Shown here: piece after piece, positions 51,223-64,000 of the stretch
Numbering within the stretch: position 1 is the stretch's first letter
Layout of the letters: each line of letters starts with the position of its first letter
From: Galbula dea
Taxonomy: Eukaryota; Chordata; Aves; Piciformes; Galbulidae
Assembly (NCBI GenBank): GCA_013399015.1
Contig: VWZX01002696.1
Location: 310,001 to 374,000, forward strand
Direction: 5' to 3'
DNA length: 64,000 bases
The notes under the pieces: generated by a model
The model's input: only the letters and a program-made list of their open reading frames with translations
Databases searched by the model: none
What the model was told of the DNA's origin: nothing
Position numbers and translations under genes: made by a program

Positions 51223-51338
51223 TAGATGGGGCTTTAAGCAACCTGATGTAGTGGAAGGTGTCCCTGCCCATCGCAGGGAGGCTGGAAGTAGATAATCTTT
51301 AAGGTCCCTTCCAACCCAAACCATTCTATGATTCTGTA
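51223..51338 (+). mobile_element. CR1 LINE 3' end
   Basis: gggctttaagcaacctgatg, gtggaaggtgtccctgccca, aaggtcccttccaacccaaa and the terminal ccattctatgattctgtaat. It differs from the copy 0.4 kb upstream (attctatgattctgt versus attctgtgattctgt), so it is a different subfamily and a separate insertion. Confidence 0.93.
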
Positions 51339-52980
51339 ATTAGAAAATAGCAAGAGATCTGCATGGGTACCACAGAGAAAGAATTATTATTTTAAAGAAA
51401 TTAGGGAAATGTGTGAAAGTGAAAAGGAGCAGCATCTAAAAATAGACAGCATTAAAATACATGACTTGCTAGTTATCTCAAGAGAAGCCACTAGGGTCTT
51501 CCTGTGTAGCTAAGGCAAAAAAATTTCTTTTCTCATTCACCAGTTACTCTACTGTGTCTACTGTGAATCTGAGGTAGGCACAAAATATATTAATTTAGGG
51601 AAAAAAAATCACTGAACATGCAAACAGGAAAGAAAATTATATATCCATTAGTACTCATCAGTTATGCTTATTTTATTAATTTAAAAACTAACAGTAGACT
51701 GAGAAATTAAAGTTCTGAGGTAACAAATGCACATTTCTGTATGCTATCACTATTTCAATTGCAGCTGCAGTATACTAGATACTTCAAAAGCCTAGGATTT
51801 CCAAAATACACAACCCTGAATCCACAGGCAATGCTTTTAAAACGGAGCAGACTGTTTTGAGTTACCACCTTGCTGTAACCAAAATCTGCTGCCAAGCAGG
51901 CTGCATTCTGAGTGGAATGTGTATGCATATATTGAGGAAATTAATAGCATCTATTGACCAGTCATATCTAATGCACACCTCCTCACCTTGAAACTAGAGA
52001 AACAACAGATAATTTGCAACGGAATGTCTTTTGCTCCTTTTTAACCACATCAACATGATTCCTCAGTATATCTGAAGTGTTTCATCACCTCACAAGAAAA
52101 TGAAATCCTTACACTTACTTTTCTTCAGGTTAGACAACCTCCCTTTCACGTTATACACCAGATATCAAGAGGTTTCTAAGATTACTTATTTTTCATATTT
52201 TAAAAGACTGAACTCTGTTCATTCTCAACTCTGTTCTTGCATTTCTTTGCATGGTATATAATATTTTCTCTATTTGATTTAATCTAACAGGCCTTTAAAA
52301 TGCAGTAATTACCTTGTAAATGACATTCTAGAAGTGCTCTGTAATTAGAACCCACCAACATAATTTAAAAGTACAACAGAGACAAAGATATGCTAAAGAC
52401 TGTGAATCCTATAGGACTGCAGAAATGGTATTACTGAATATATACTCCAACTGAATGTAGCTCTTATAATTAAAAAATAGCTATTTCCTGCTGAAGTAAT
52501 AAAAATATGTATAATCACATGTAATTATTTATTGCTGATGTGGCTTAGTCGCTCTTTAGGGTTTAATTCCACAGCTCAATGAGGGATACTAAACCTGTAG
52601 TGCCACATCCACATAGTTGCCTGAGTAAACATTTTAGTACTAGTTTCAGTTTTGCAGTATTGTGCCTTCTATAGAAACAAAAACACCACCAAAAAAACCC
52701 CCCTCATTAAAGTATCATAAGCTGTGAGAAGGACAGAAACAGAGTATTTTTATTCAACAGAGTAACACAAACTTCAAAAATTAAGGCAGAGAGACCTTCT
52801 GGCCTATTATTGTGGCTGCCATGCTCCAAGACATCAGTTTTAACCAATAATAAAGTATCCCTTGTGCTTCACCTGCACACAAATACTCCATTGATAGCAT
52901 CAACTTTAACATTTATTTCGTAATAAATATAAATTTTAGTATCTTCTCATGATTATCCTAAGTATTTCCTAATTGACTGA

Positions 52981-53040
52981 GAATAAGGGAAATGTATAGG
53001 ATGAATAGGAATAAGGGAAGGAAATACAGGAATAAGGAGG
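52981..53040 (+). repeat. Degenerate GAATAAGG-rich purine stretch
   Basis: About 60 bases in which gaataaggg or ggaataagg recurs three to four times with variations. A local low-complexity repeat. Confidence 0.65.
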
Positions 53041-56000
53041 AAGTAAAGCATATATATTATTAACATGATCATGCATAAAGAATATATGCCAATTCCATCA
53101 AAATGCACTGTGGACACTGTGAGTTAATCTGCAGTCCATCCACAGCTCTGGCAGAATTTTTTGGGCTGTCCCAGAATGAATTATACAAAGTTGCAAAATG
53201 CCTTCCGGAGTTCCTTTCTACTGACTATGGTGGCTACTCAGAAGTCTGGCAGTCTTTTTATCTCCTGCTACTTTGTATGCTTTTTATGTTCATCTTGCAA
53301 TTTACTGGATAATATTTTAATCTCAAGGTTACTTTCCATACTGACTTAGCCCTAAATTGTAACAGATGGCTATGGGCATAACATGAACCAGCACTAATGC
53401 AACTATGGAAAGGCACGTGGCAGAAATTCAAACAAGACAAAGTAGACACAGAACCTGGAGGCAGCTAGATTTGTCTGCAGGAAAACTACTGAGGTCAGAA
53501 AGACCATTTGTACAATCTGGCCTTGCAGAACAGACATGCAAAAACATCACATACTGTAATTTCGTCAAATTCTTACGTCTAACACAGTATTTTTTCTCAA
53601 CTTAAAATGTTTAATACAAACAGTCAAATGAACTAAATTTCCTTCTTATCTCCACATACTGGTATACTTCTGAAAAGATTGTTCACTGGAAAACCTCTAT
53701 GGGAAAATGTAGCCACTTAGTCCCTAATGTAGCTTTAACTGTTTCTTTAGTAATAAAAGCAAATGATTCCACCTAAAGTGTCTGCTAATATATGGAATTC
53801 TTTTTCTGTGTCTACAATAATCCAGTGTTTTGAAATGGACTGAACAATGACTGGAAGGTGTACTGTGCAGTCAGAAATGTTGCACAAGCATGAGATGAAA
53901 TTTATTTTGGCTAGAACAAGGAAAAAAATGGTAATTCACCATTCCAAATTCCTAGAAAAGCCTTTAAAGCCATAAAACCTATACAGTGACCAGTGATGGG
54001 GTAAACTTGAAAGGTGAGACAGGATTTGAGGAACTCCTCCAAGGTGAGGGATCAGCACTTTGGACAAGATGTGTAAATTCCAAATGTTCATATTGTTAGA
54101 GGAAAAAATTATATGGCAAAAAGAGGGTCTTCACAGCAGGAAAAAACACAAAATCTGTTGCTTCCATGAGATACACTTCCACAAGAATACAAATCTAAGC
54201 TGTGTATTTGACCATTTCTTTTTAATAGGAAACTCCCTCTTGTTGTGGTGCAGACTACAAAGACTGGCTGCTCTCTGTAGCCCGGTAATCTGAGATACTC
54301 TTTGCACTGACTTCCAGACTCCCAATCATACTAAACTAGTCCTGAGATTACTGTTGGCCACAATGAAAACAGATTTTTATTGACTCTGACATGTAGCACA
54401 GAAGGAAAGAAAATCAGTTATATTAAAGCTGCTAGAGCAAGCTTTGCGCTCTGTTGCTATCACACAGACAAAAAAGAACCCCATGGGTGTTGGCTAAGTA
54501 AATTTACACACATACAAGAGTAATTTTAGCTCACCACAACTTAGAAACCTTTAATTTTGGAAACTATGTGTCAAACACCCAGGTTAACCCTCCCATTTTC
54601 TTCAAATGGAAACAAGTCATGTATGTTTATTTGTTGTGTATCTCTTACATAGGTGTAAGGGCTAATATCCACATAGGTATAGGTAGTAAATTTGTAACTT
54701 TATCTCCCTCAATCCCTGCTTCTACAAGGAAAAACACTAGTATTCTCTCTAAAAAAGTTATAGGCTATTCTAATCTTAAAATATGTGGAAAAGATGAGTT
54801 AGTTCATGAAAAATGTATCTTTTTCTGATTTTGAAAAATGTCAAGACAATAATGTCCCAAGCAGCCAGTGAGAATACTGGCCCCTACACCAAATTATATT
54901 TCTAATAAGATCTCAGCATAATAGTGATGCAATTCCTGCTGGTTTTGTGCCTACATTATTTTCTTCAAAAACTGATCTTCCCATTTAAACATTATCATTT
55001 AAGTACCTAGAGTTTATGTCATGGAGTACATTTTTCTATAAACAGTGTCAGGTAACTATGAGGTAGTATTAGTTAATTCAACCACATCATCATTACATAT
55101 ATATCATACATCCATTTGGTCACATCCAGTCTGACCTGAAATACAGCAACCACATGTATTTCTGAGATTTGTGTATATGAAATCAATCTTTTGTTTACAG
55201 CTTTTGGAAAACTGTGGCTATTTAAAAAACTAGTTCTTCAGAGTAGACGTAGTGATGATAAAAGTGTCCTGGCAACACTTCGTATCTTCAATAGACGTGT
55301 GGTTTCTAAGAGCTGTTAGCTGCTGCATATACACACCCATGCACACAAGAAAGTACATCACCAGACTTTGTGCATGTGAACTGCGTATCAATAAAATACA
55401 GCACTCTCCACCAGTACAGCTGTATTCCACTCTATTTGTTCTTTGAGAAAAGGTGGTTTCAGTGAACTACTGCTAACTCTTATCCTGTCTCAATTCCATT
55501 TACAGAGAGTCTACTTTGTTATTTTAGTATTATAGAATTCCCCCTTTAATATGCTTTTAACTGTTTTGCTTTTATTGCCATCAACTTTCTCAATGACCTT
55601 ATTCCAAGAGCATCCATTCAACGAATGGAAGGTGGTTAGAATACTGAGACTGTCACTTCACAGTAGCTGTGGAAGTTGGTTGTTGGAAAGGTCTCTTCTG
55701 TAAAAGAAAATGGAGATGCTTAACTTCCTAGTAACTCAGGGTTTAATTATCAGGTTAACAGCTCATACCCAACCATTTACACTCAATTTTACAGCTTCTT
55801 GATTCTCAGTATATAACAACCCTTGAAAAAGACTTCTTTTTATCACTATTGACCTTGAAGCCGTGTGATCAGTTTCATGGGCGCTCACTTAATGTTATCA
55901 TAGGAAAAAATGACATTTTCTTTAAAAGGTTACAGGAGAGGATTGGCAGCATCATTTTAATGAGTCAAACCTCAACAGAAATTAGATTTGCAGGCATTAA

Positions 56001-56092
56001 CACAGAATCACAGAATGTCAGTGGTTGGAAGGGACCTTGTAAGATCATTTAGTCCAACCCCCCTGCCAGAGCAGGATTCTTCCCTGACCAGG
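56001..56092 (-). mobile_element. CR1 LINE 3' end, short copy
   Basis: The plus strand reads cacagaatcacagaatgtca, gtggttggaagggacctt and agtccaacccccctgccaga, the reverse complement of the CR1 terminus. Sense-oriented with APBA2. Confidence 0.93.
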
Positions 56093-59000
56093 AATCTAAT
56101 AAATACATTTGAGTTAGTAACGAACAGTGAACATATCCAGGAAAAGTGAGAGAGGTTAGATTTTCTCCTTGTGTTTCCAAGTGCTAAGCCATTTTTGGAT
56201 CTAACGAGTATAATGCTTAACAACTGACACATTCCCCATAAGCAGTATCTCCTACTAAGACATAACAATTAGGTATTGCTAGTAGTCTATACATTTTTTT
56301 TTTGCAGTGGAACTACAGAAGAGTACCCTGGAAATTGCACAAAGATCTTCCCAGTGATGAAACCTCTAAAATATTGCTGAAAGCCATAAACACCCTCCCC
56401 ATTCAACTAGCATAAGAGGATTAGGTTGCATTTTTCTCCTGTTAGAAGAATATTCTTTTTCAAACTCATACAAATACTTGTGTTGCTGGAGCATCCAGTA
56501 AATAAATAAAAGAAAATATGTTGAAACAGTAAATGAAAGGTAAAGACTATTGTGTTAATAGTTTATCTTTCCAAGATAAATCAGTCTGCCTTTGTTAACC
56601 GGAATCAGCAAGTTGCAAGGTTAAATTATGATACTTTTTACAAAATAAAGGTTTAATAAGAATAGTAAATAATTAAGGTAATCAGAGGTTTTGATAGTAA
56701 TGAATTATGTCACAGGATTTTGTATTTCCAACCTTTGAAAAAAGTACCTGTAGCTTGCAGCTGATTGTTTCAGGCACACTGCACCATAGTGGATGATCAC
56801 CTCATTTGAAAAGCAAGATTAGAGAGATTTTTCCCTCTGTCTATAAAGCATGAATTGCACATCAGTAAAATCCTCTCCAATTTATAACAACTTGTTACAA
56901 GACAAATATTCTGTCAATTACTTTAGCAAACACTCAAGGTGGCTTGAAACCAGCGCTTCCATCAGATGTCAGCAGAAAATTTGTATATATGCATCTCATA
57001 AAAGCAAGACCTTTCCTCCTCAATAAGTATTTTTAATGTAAAATTATTTAGATGTGCTCTGAATAATACCATTAGTTCAGTAGGTTTACTCATAAATAGT
57101 TACTGAAAACAAAGCACCAACCACAATGCCTTAAACTATCATTTGGTATTAAAATTAGAGATATGCAGTGACCTGATGCACATACTGCTGTGCAAGGTTC
57201 TATATGAGCACATGAAGGATATGTACTATAAACTAAGAAGTCTGCAACTTAAATGGATATTGACAAATGAATTATTGTTACCTTCTGTTGTCAGCTCTCC
57301 ATTCCCTACCGCTATGGGGAATACAACATGCTGCATAAAGGGAAAACAAATGATACTTCAGCATTTGTACTTGAATTGATTTCCACTAAGTCATTTCAGG
57401 ACCAGCAGGGTCACCTCTAAGGCCAACTTATTAAATACCACACTCCTTGTTTTCACACAAGTTCAAGAAGTAGCATGCATACAGGACCTCACTATATCTG
57501 GCAGAACTAAGGTTCATATCTGTGCGTATTGCACAGCCTACCTGAAAGGTTATTTCAGCCCTTGTACAGTGAAGTTACATATGCCACCATTTAGTTAGAG
57601 AATGGGAGTAGCTCATCAGTTTTCAGCTTGTGAGACTCATACATCTATAATAAGGAGCTGCCTGTCTGATTTCAGAAATGCACACTTAACGATCCACTGA
57701 CGACCTAGGCTGAAGTGCCCAAAGCATGCAAATTTGTCCTTTAATGTCATGGTTCCCAAATTAGCACCATAGATATAAATATCTTATTTCTATTAAGTTA
57801 CAAGCAGTAAGTTGGAAAATAATAAAACAGAACATATAAAAATGCAGACCAGATTTAACATTACAGGAGACAAAGCATATTCAGTGAACAAGACCTAGGT
57901 TGAAATGCCTCTTAGGTAAAACGGGTCCTGAGTGAAGAGTAATTTTAAAAGTCCCTAACTCACAGAAATAAGGAGACAGCTCTGGCAAAGTGTCATTTAC
58001 TATTACTCTGTTCTTATATTCCCTAAGCATCTGCTTTTGGCTGCTCTGGGAGATGGGATACTGAGCCTAATGATTTTTCCTCTAAGCCATCACAGCATGT
58101 TACCTAAGTCAAACTCTAGCACTGAATAGCTGTAAGGTAGTCCTACCCTTTCAGATAAATTAAGGTGAAATGTATGCAGGCATGTGCTGGTTCCAAATAT
58201 CGATTTCTAGTCACACAAATTGAGGAATTATTACTGGGGCTACTTTAAAAAATCAATTACCTATATAAATATGAATACTGACTGATATAAAATTAAAATT
58301 CATATGCATCAGTTTTCAAAAAAATTAGGTCAAAATTCACTCTTTTAATCAACATTACTGAGAATCCGATCTCTTATCTGTGGAGATCTGCAATTTAGAT
58401 TAAAGAGGATTTTGTCCACAGAGGCTAGTTAATTATCACTCAAAATATTAATTAAAACTAAATGCCAAATATAAAACCTATCACTGCTGTCACTTGAACG
58501 TACCAAAGTCACTGCACAAAATTACCTCATATAACAGGAGGCCAAAATACTTGCATGAAAATCAGTAACCAAAATTGATCTGAGGCACTTCTGAGCAAGA
58601 AACATTCCACAAAAATCTGGTATCTCTAAAGAGAGATGGAATAGGTGTTTCCAAAGTCAAGCTGCTGAAAGCAGTTTTTCTGAAATGTGGGGTTTTAAAA
58701 ACAGGTAAGATTTGGTGTCTACAATACTAATACCTTACGAGAAACACACTAAACACAGCATAGCAGTGCAACCAGAGTCCTGTGGAATTTGGTTACTGGG
58801 TATTAAGGCCCTACAGAAGTTAATGTCAGCTACAGCAATTCTTTGTTATTGCTCAGGAAAGCATGACACAGAAGAGATCTTTATACAGACTTGGGATTTT
58901 ATGTTCTTTTACATAAGCTGTGTTTCCTTAACATGTCTTCTCTGCAAGAAACATTCAACCAAGGAAAAATGAAATGCTTCCCAGGGAGAACTTCTGCATC

Positions 59001-62000
59001 TACTACCATAGTTACAGCTACATTGTCTTTTCCTTACTAACACGACTACATAACCAGAAAAATAAGCAGGCTTAATTTTTTATTACAAACAAAGTTTTCA
59101 GCAGTTTCATAGCAGTACCATTTCCTAGCTTACAGATACCTAATTTCACATCTGCATTAATCTCATCAATATGTAGGGCTACTCAGAAACCTTCAAAGAG
59201 AGTCTCTAGAGAAGAGCTAAAGACTGTATTCTTATTGTACAGCAGGCTATCATCATACAGGGAAATAATTGTTTTGAGGTGTATGAAGACTGCTTTCTAA
59301 AAAGTTTATTTCAAGTGCTTGTACTAAATCTATGTTGTGGATGTCTACAGTAACTCAGTCTCCAAGCTACTGCACCAAGAGCCTTTTAAAAGCTTTATAA
59401 TTCCATTCCATCAACAGATAAAACATGAATCTAAACAATCTCAGTGCAAATCCTTTTTTATATTCACATTTTCTTCTCTGACTTAATGACTTAGTAAAGG
59501 GGAGTATCTTTCTTCCACATTTTAAAGATAAAACATAACTGTAGCAGTTTCACATTTATTCTTTTACTAGCATATTTTTAAATTTCTCCCACCCTTCCTT
59601 CCACTCCTGTCATTGTCAAGTTCATTATCAAGCCATACAAGCAGGTCTCATGGCAAAGTAATTGAACTCTGTGAGTGTTAGGATTATTAATGCTATACCA
59701 TCTCTTTATTGCTTAGTAGTGTGCTGGTAAACTGTGTTATGGACTAGATGGTTTTAAATCGAAGATTTTAGATTTCCATATCTTATTTGATCATACATCT
59801 TCCTCTTCTGGACTCTAGTTTCTTATTTCAACAGGTATCCAAAATGCTAAAGTTATGTCTGTCTCAAAATACACTTCTCCAAATTAAGGACCATCTTTTT
59901 TTCTTTTCACATGATGAAGCTGTGCATGCTACTCAAAACAGGCCAGTGATGGAACATTTGGTAACACAAAGATAATGAGACTAATTGGCTCAAAATAAAT
60001 CATAGCATTTGTACATCTTGACTATCTTGTGCCTGGATGCTTAGCTCAGGGTTCAAAACCATTCACCGATAATGCATCTATGAATTTATAGAATGTTGTA
60101 CCAATGCATAAAATTCACTTCTGACTCACTTAGAAAATGTGTTCACTAATTCTTTTATCTTAAGTGGCAAAGCAGCAAATGTGTTCAGAGTATGGTGTCT
60201 GTTGAAGAGAGATAGGAATGCCTGGAAGAAATGTTACAGCTCAGCTTTCACAAAACTGCCTTTTTTTTTTTAAATCATGTTATTTAGAAATACTACAATT
60301 TTAAAAAATAAATACATTTGTCTATGGCTATTACAACTACCACTCTGCAAGAATATTGTATCCAATAATGATTCGTTTACCTTTGCAGATTTGTGTCTGT
60401 TCATTTTCATTATTTCCAAAGCATATGCAATTTCTGCTTGGCCTAAGCTTTCATATTACAGGTCTCACTTAAGCAGTTTCATAATTGCCAGTATAAATAC
60501 ACAGGATCTTTTAGAAAAGCAAATACAGTTCCTTTTCTCAATGTCTGTAGAATTTTATCTCAGAGACAGAAGAATGTATTTCCTACATGAACACACACAT
60601 ACAGTCTCTATCAAAACTTCAGACTGTGCAGAAAATTTAACCTTTAAATTTCTTATTCAACTTCTTGTCTAACAATCTCTTTTTTCCTTTTCAAAGAAGA
60701 TGCATTTAATGTAATTAATACCTGGTGACTCTAAGGGGGGAAAAATATTTTTTTCTTACAAAATCAGAATATTTTAAAGGGCTCTGTGAGAAAAGGGAAG
60801 CTTTTACCTAGGGACAGTTAGAATAGCCAAGTCATTTCTACTGCTTCTAATTTTTTAATTTCCACTTCATCTTTAAATCCTCTATCCTCAATTAAAATTA
60901 AAATATCCAAGGGAATACAAAGAAGAGAAAACTGTTAGCAAGCAATCCAGTTTCTGTGACAAGCCATTTCTGCCCACATACATATGGAAAAATGTGGTTT
61001 CAGACTTAGTGAGTTACATGTACTGGTTAGCTGTTTAAATTACTGAGAATGGAAGAAAAAAAGATTGGTTCATACAATCTCCGAGGAGCACACAGAACAA
61101 GATTTTCATAAGGCTGAATTTCACACAAACCCCAGAATTTCATACCAAAAGGTAGGAGCCTACAGTGCATCAAAATTTACAGTAAACTGAACTTCCTCAT
61201 CTAGTGTACTCATTGTGAAGGGTTCTTCTCCAAACATTTACTAAGGTTTGTAAATTTGCGTGCAAAATTCTGAGGGCGAAAGGAAAGGCTGGATGCGCAT
61301 GTGTTCTGCAAGACTGAAGTCCTAATTCAGCCTCTGTGGGTACAGGGGAACATTATTTCACTGCCTTCAGCTGACACTGGATTCCTTTTTCATCGTAATT
61401 TTTACTGTCAGATGTACTCACATACATAGGAATTCTTTTGGATAGCTTCCTGTATCCCTACAGAGACACAGTTCCATACACATGTCCATGCATAAGCAAT
61501 TGAAAAATGAATGTATTATGCTTTTTTTCTCTTTAGGTAGCAGGCATGTGTTCATTGTCAACAGCTACAGAATGTAAAGTTTCAACTTCAGAATAGTTTA
61601 GGTTTCAGCAAAAAGATAAAAAAATGCATTCAACAAGCTCAAAGACTAGTTTTGTATACTTAAAAAAACAGTCTGCAAAATATAAGTCTAGAATGAAAGT
61701 CCTTCTGAACTTAAGCAGGTTAGGGTGTCATGTCAGATTGCCTGCAGAACCAAATTTCAGTCATTTGCAGGAACGGGTTACATTTATTTAAAATCAGAAC
61801 TATTTTCACTGACAGTTCCTGACACTCTCTGTCAAGCTGATGTTTTTACAGTCTATTGGTGCATTTTATTTATATGCCTGTGTGGGTAAGGAAAGCACTC
61901 TTTACAAGCTTACAAGGACAAAGGTTTTTTGTTCCACTTCTGATTTCATAGGAAAGAATCCACTTCCTAGGACTATTTTGCGCCTTTCATTTAGAAAATT

Positions 62001-64000
62001 CTCTAGAATGCTGGCAATCCTTTTGATTTTTCCTAATCTCTTAGCAGTGCTTCATAACCTACATCATTTGATTGCCTTTTCATAAAAGCTTTATGCTGTT
62101 ACAAAAAAATAGTTTGTGGCTGCTAGTACAGGGTCAGTCTCTAGATGGCTGCATAAAAAAATGCCTATATCTAGTTGAATTGTTGCAGAGGACTAAGTCA
62201 GTGAAAAAGGGCATCCCTGTGAAGGTTTGGACCTGGCTGCCTTCCAAATGCCCAAACTCACAGTGAAAGCCTTTCCCCCTCCCTTTTTTTTACATCCTAT
62301 TCCGGACCATAAATTGTATTCCAGAAGAATTGTATTCTTCGTTGTAACGCTCCAGTGCTCTGCCAAGTTTTTCTGTCGTCCAGCCTCAGCAAACCACATA
62401 GTATCAATTACATTTTTTCCAGTTAATTTTCTCATTTCCTGTACTGTATTGCTAAAGGTTTCCTGTGCTTTTCAGACTACCCAGATAATAGCTGTACTTC
62501 ATTAACACAAGTCTAACACTCTGATCTTTTCTCTCTCTTTTCTTCATCACACAACCACCATGCTTACCACTTTCAAGGCTTAGCAAACATTAAGGGCTAA
62601 ACTGCTAAACCAAAACAAGGCATACAGCATCAAGATTAAAAAGAGAGGATTTTTCTACTTTAGTTTGCTTAAGTGGAGGATAGAGGATAGCACGATCCAC
62701 AATACCAAATGTGACGTGGTATATAACATCATACTAGGTAATACAATGTTAACGCTTTACCTTGTATTGAAGATAGTTCAACCTAGCAAGGCCTTACACC
62801 TGACCAAGGTGCAGAGTTGCCTCATTCACAGAGAAAAGCCCAGGGTTCTCTGTTATATTGTACACTCAATACATCTACAGGATGAAATTCTAAGCTAATA
62901 TCAATTCCCTTCATAATCCTTTATTTCTCTCTCAAAACCACTAATAAACTTCACTTGCAGAGCTTTTGTTCTTGTTGGTTTAGGTGGTCTTCAACTTGAC
63001 CATGTAAGTATTATAAATTGCTCAGTTCTTCTTTCTTTAACAGCTGCTCCCTTCCACCTTCCCCAGTGCAGATAAAGTGTTACTTCTGCAATGAAGCAGT
63101 GCAGGAGAGGGTACATGGTACACCATGGAAAGTAACTGCTCTTGTAGGCACTGTATATGCACATGACATACATGGCACCTAAACAGACCAGTGGAACAAA
63201 ATGTGAGAAAGCAGAGAAAAACAGACTTGTCCAGAGTCTGCTTGATCTTTAGTGAGCCATTACATGATTTAGTTCCCCTACTTCTTCTGTCCTTCTCTAA
63301 AATCATACGTATAGCCTGAGAACCACTTAAATTGTCTAACTATTGATCCATCCCCAACTTTATTCCTCCCCTGCAAGTCAGACGCCCCATCTGAGCACTT
63401 TGATCTAGCAAAATATCTAAGTTCTTAATGCAAATTTATTTTTAATACTTTTCAGTTTTCTTACATCTATTTTTAAATTTTCCCCTAAGTAATAAAATTT
63501 TATATAAATACAGAACACATTCAGTAAAAGATTAGAGACATAAGCAAAAACATCTGGTAGATATTTCTGTGAATTAATAGAAAATAAATTTAAGAAGCTA
63601 TGAAATTATTCAAAAAGTTTGATCATCACTGTGACAAAAAAAATCAATTCTGTAAAGCATAATTTTTGTAAAACACTGAGCACCTTAATAACCATCCTTA
63701 CTTTTAATTATTACAACCATATGAAAAATTAGGAAAAAAGATATAAAATATACATTTTATTTGGGATTGATATGGAATAGAAATACATGCCTCCAAGAAG
63801 CTATTACCAAAATAAAAGGCTTTCACCTCCCACTTATTTTTCTTTAAAAATATATTTTACATTAAATACTTTCTCAGTGAAACAGTTCTTGAAAAATACT
63901 TTTTCCCACAAAGTCCAATTTCAGATGTGAGCAGCTTGCTCTGCATTGTGTAGGCAGTTTGAGAACACTGCAGAAGTGTTAGTGTAGAAGTAACATACAA

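Larger units (their letters stand above)
43161..64000 (-). other. Probable APBA2 5' intron and upstream sequence; no coding exon
   Basis: About 20.8 kb of AT-rich sequence upstream of the first coding exon. Five CR1 copies are listed separately. No CpG-rich island or promoter-like region is visible and no ORF has family resemblance, so the APBA2 promoter and 5' untranslated exons cannot be placed here. An unrecognised non-coding exon is possible. Confidence 0.6.

Noticed and set aside
53103..53349. Overlapping plus-strand frames with a hydrophobic C-terminal stretch
   Set aside because: Two frames overlap without splice support, and the sequence matches nothing I recognise.

Overview
The window is vertebrate nuclear DNA, most likely from a bird. 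It is AT-rich and intron-dominated, and it carries at least nine CR1 (chicken repeat 1) LINE fragments. Several of these keep the typical 3' end that reads attctatgattctgt. Two protein-coding genes can be reconstructed, and they lie tail to tail.

Positions 1 to about 9.3 kb, plus strand: the last four coding exons of a gene I recognise as ENTREP2 (FAM189A1). The phases join perfectly across the three introns, giving 392 C-terminal residues and a stop at 8919-8921. A polyadenylation signal lies at 9301. The N-terminal membrane-spanning part lies upstream of the window.

Positions about 10.4 to 43.2 kb, minus strand: the complete coding sequence of APBA2 (Mint2/X11-beta), an adaptor with a PTB domain and two PDZ domains. 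Twelve coding exons with GT-AG borders and matching phases give a 755-residue protein, close to the 749 residues of the human protein. The order of transcription is 43160-42154, 35995-35915, 34525-34489, 29348-29203, 27930-27895, 26064-25978, 22809-22624, 20133-19954, 19638-19426, 18755-18636, 13264-13124, then the terminal exon from 11730 to about 10410. The side-by-side, convergent arrangement of APBA2 and FAM189A1 matches human 15q13.1.

Positions 43.2 to 64 kb: no supported coding exon. This is best read as the 5' intron of APBA2 (its promoter and first exon lie beyond the window or are not recognisable), with scattered CR1 copies, including a 0.9-kb cluster at 50.5-51.3 kb.

No bacterial-style system, RNA gene, CRISPR array or intact mobile element was found. 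The points that most merit a second look are a 38-bp exact duplication that sits directly after a perfect hairpin and ends at the only ambiguous base (33715), a symmetric 12-codon basic microexon inside the APBA2 PTB domain, and a class-I PDZ-ligand-like C-terminus on ENTREP2. All intron and exon limits are read by eye from splice motifs and reading frame, without transcript data.
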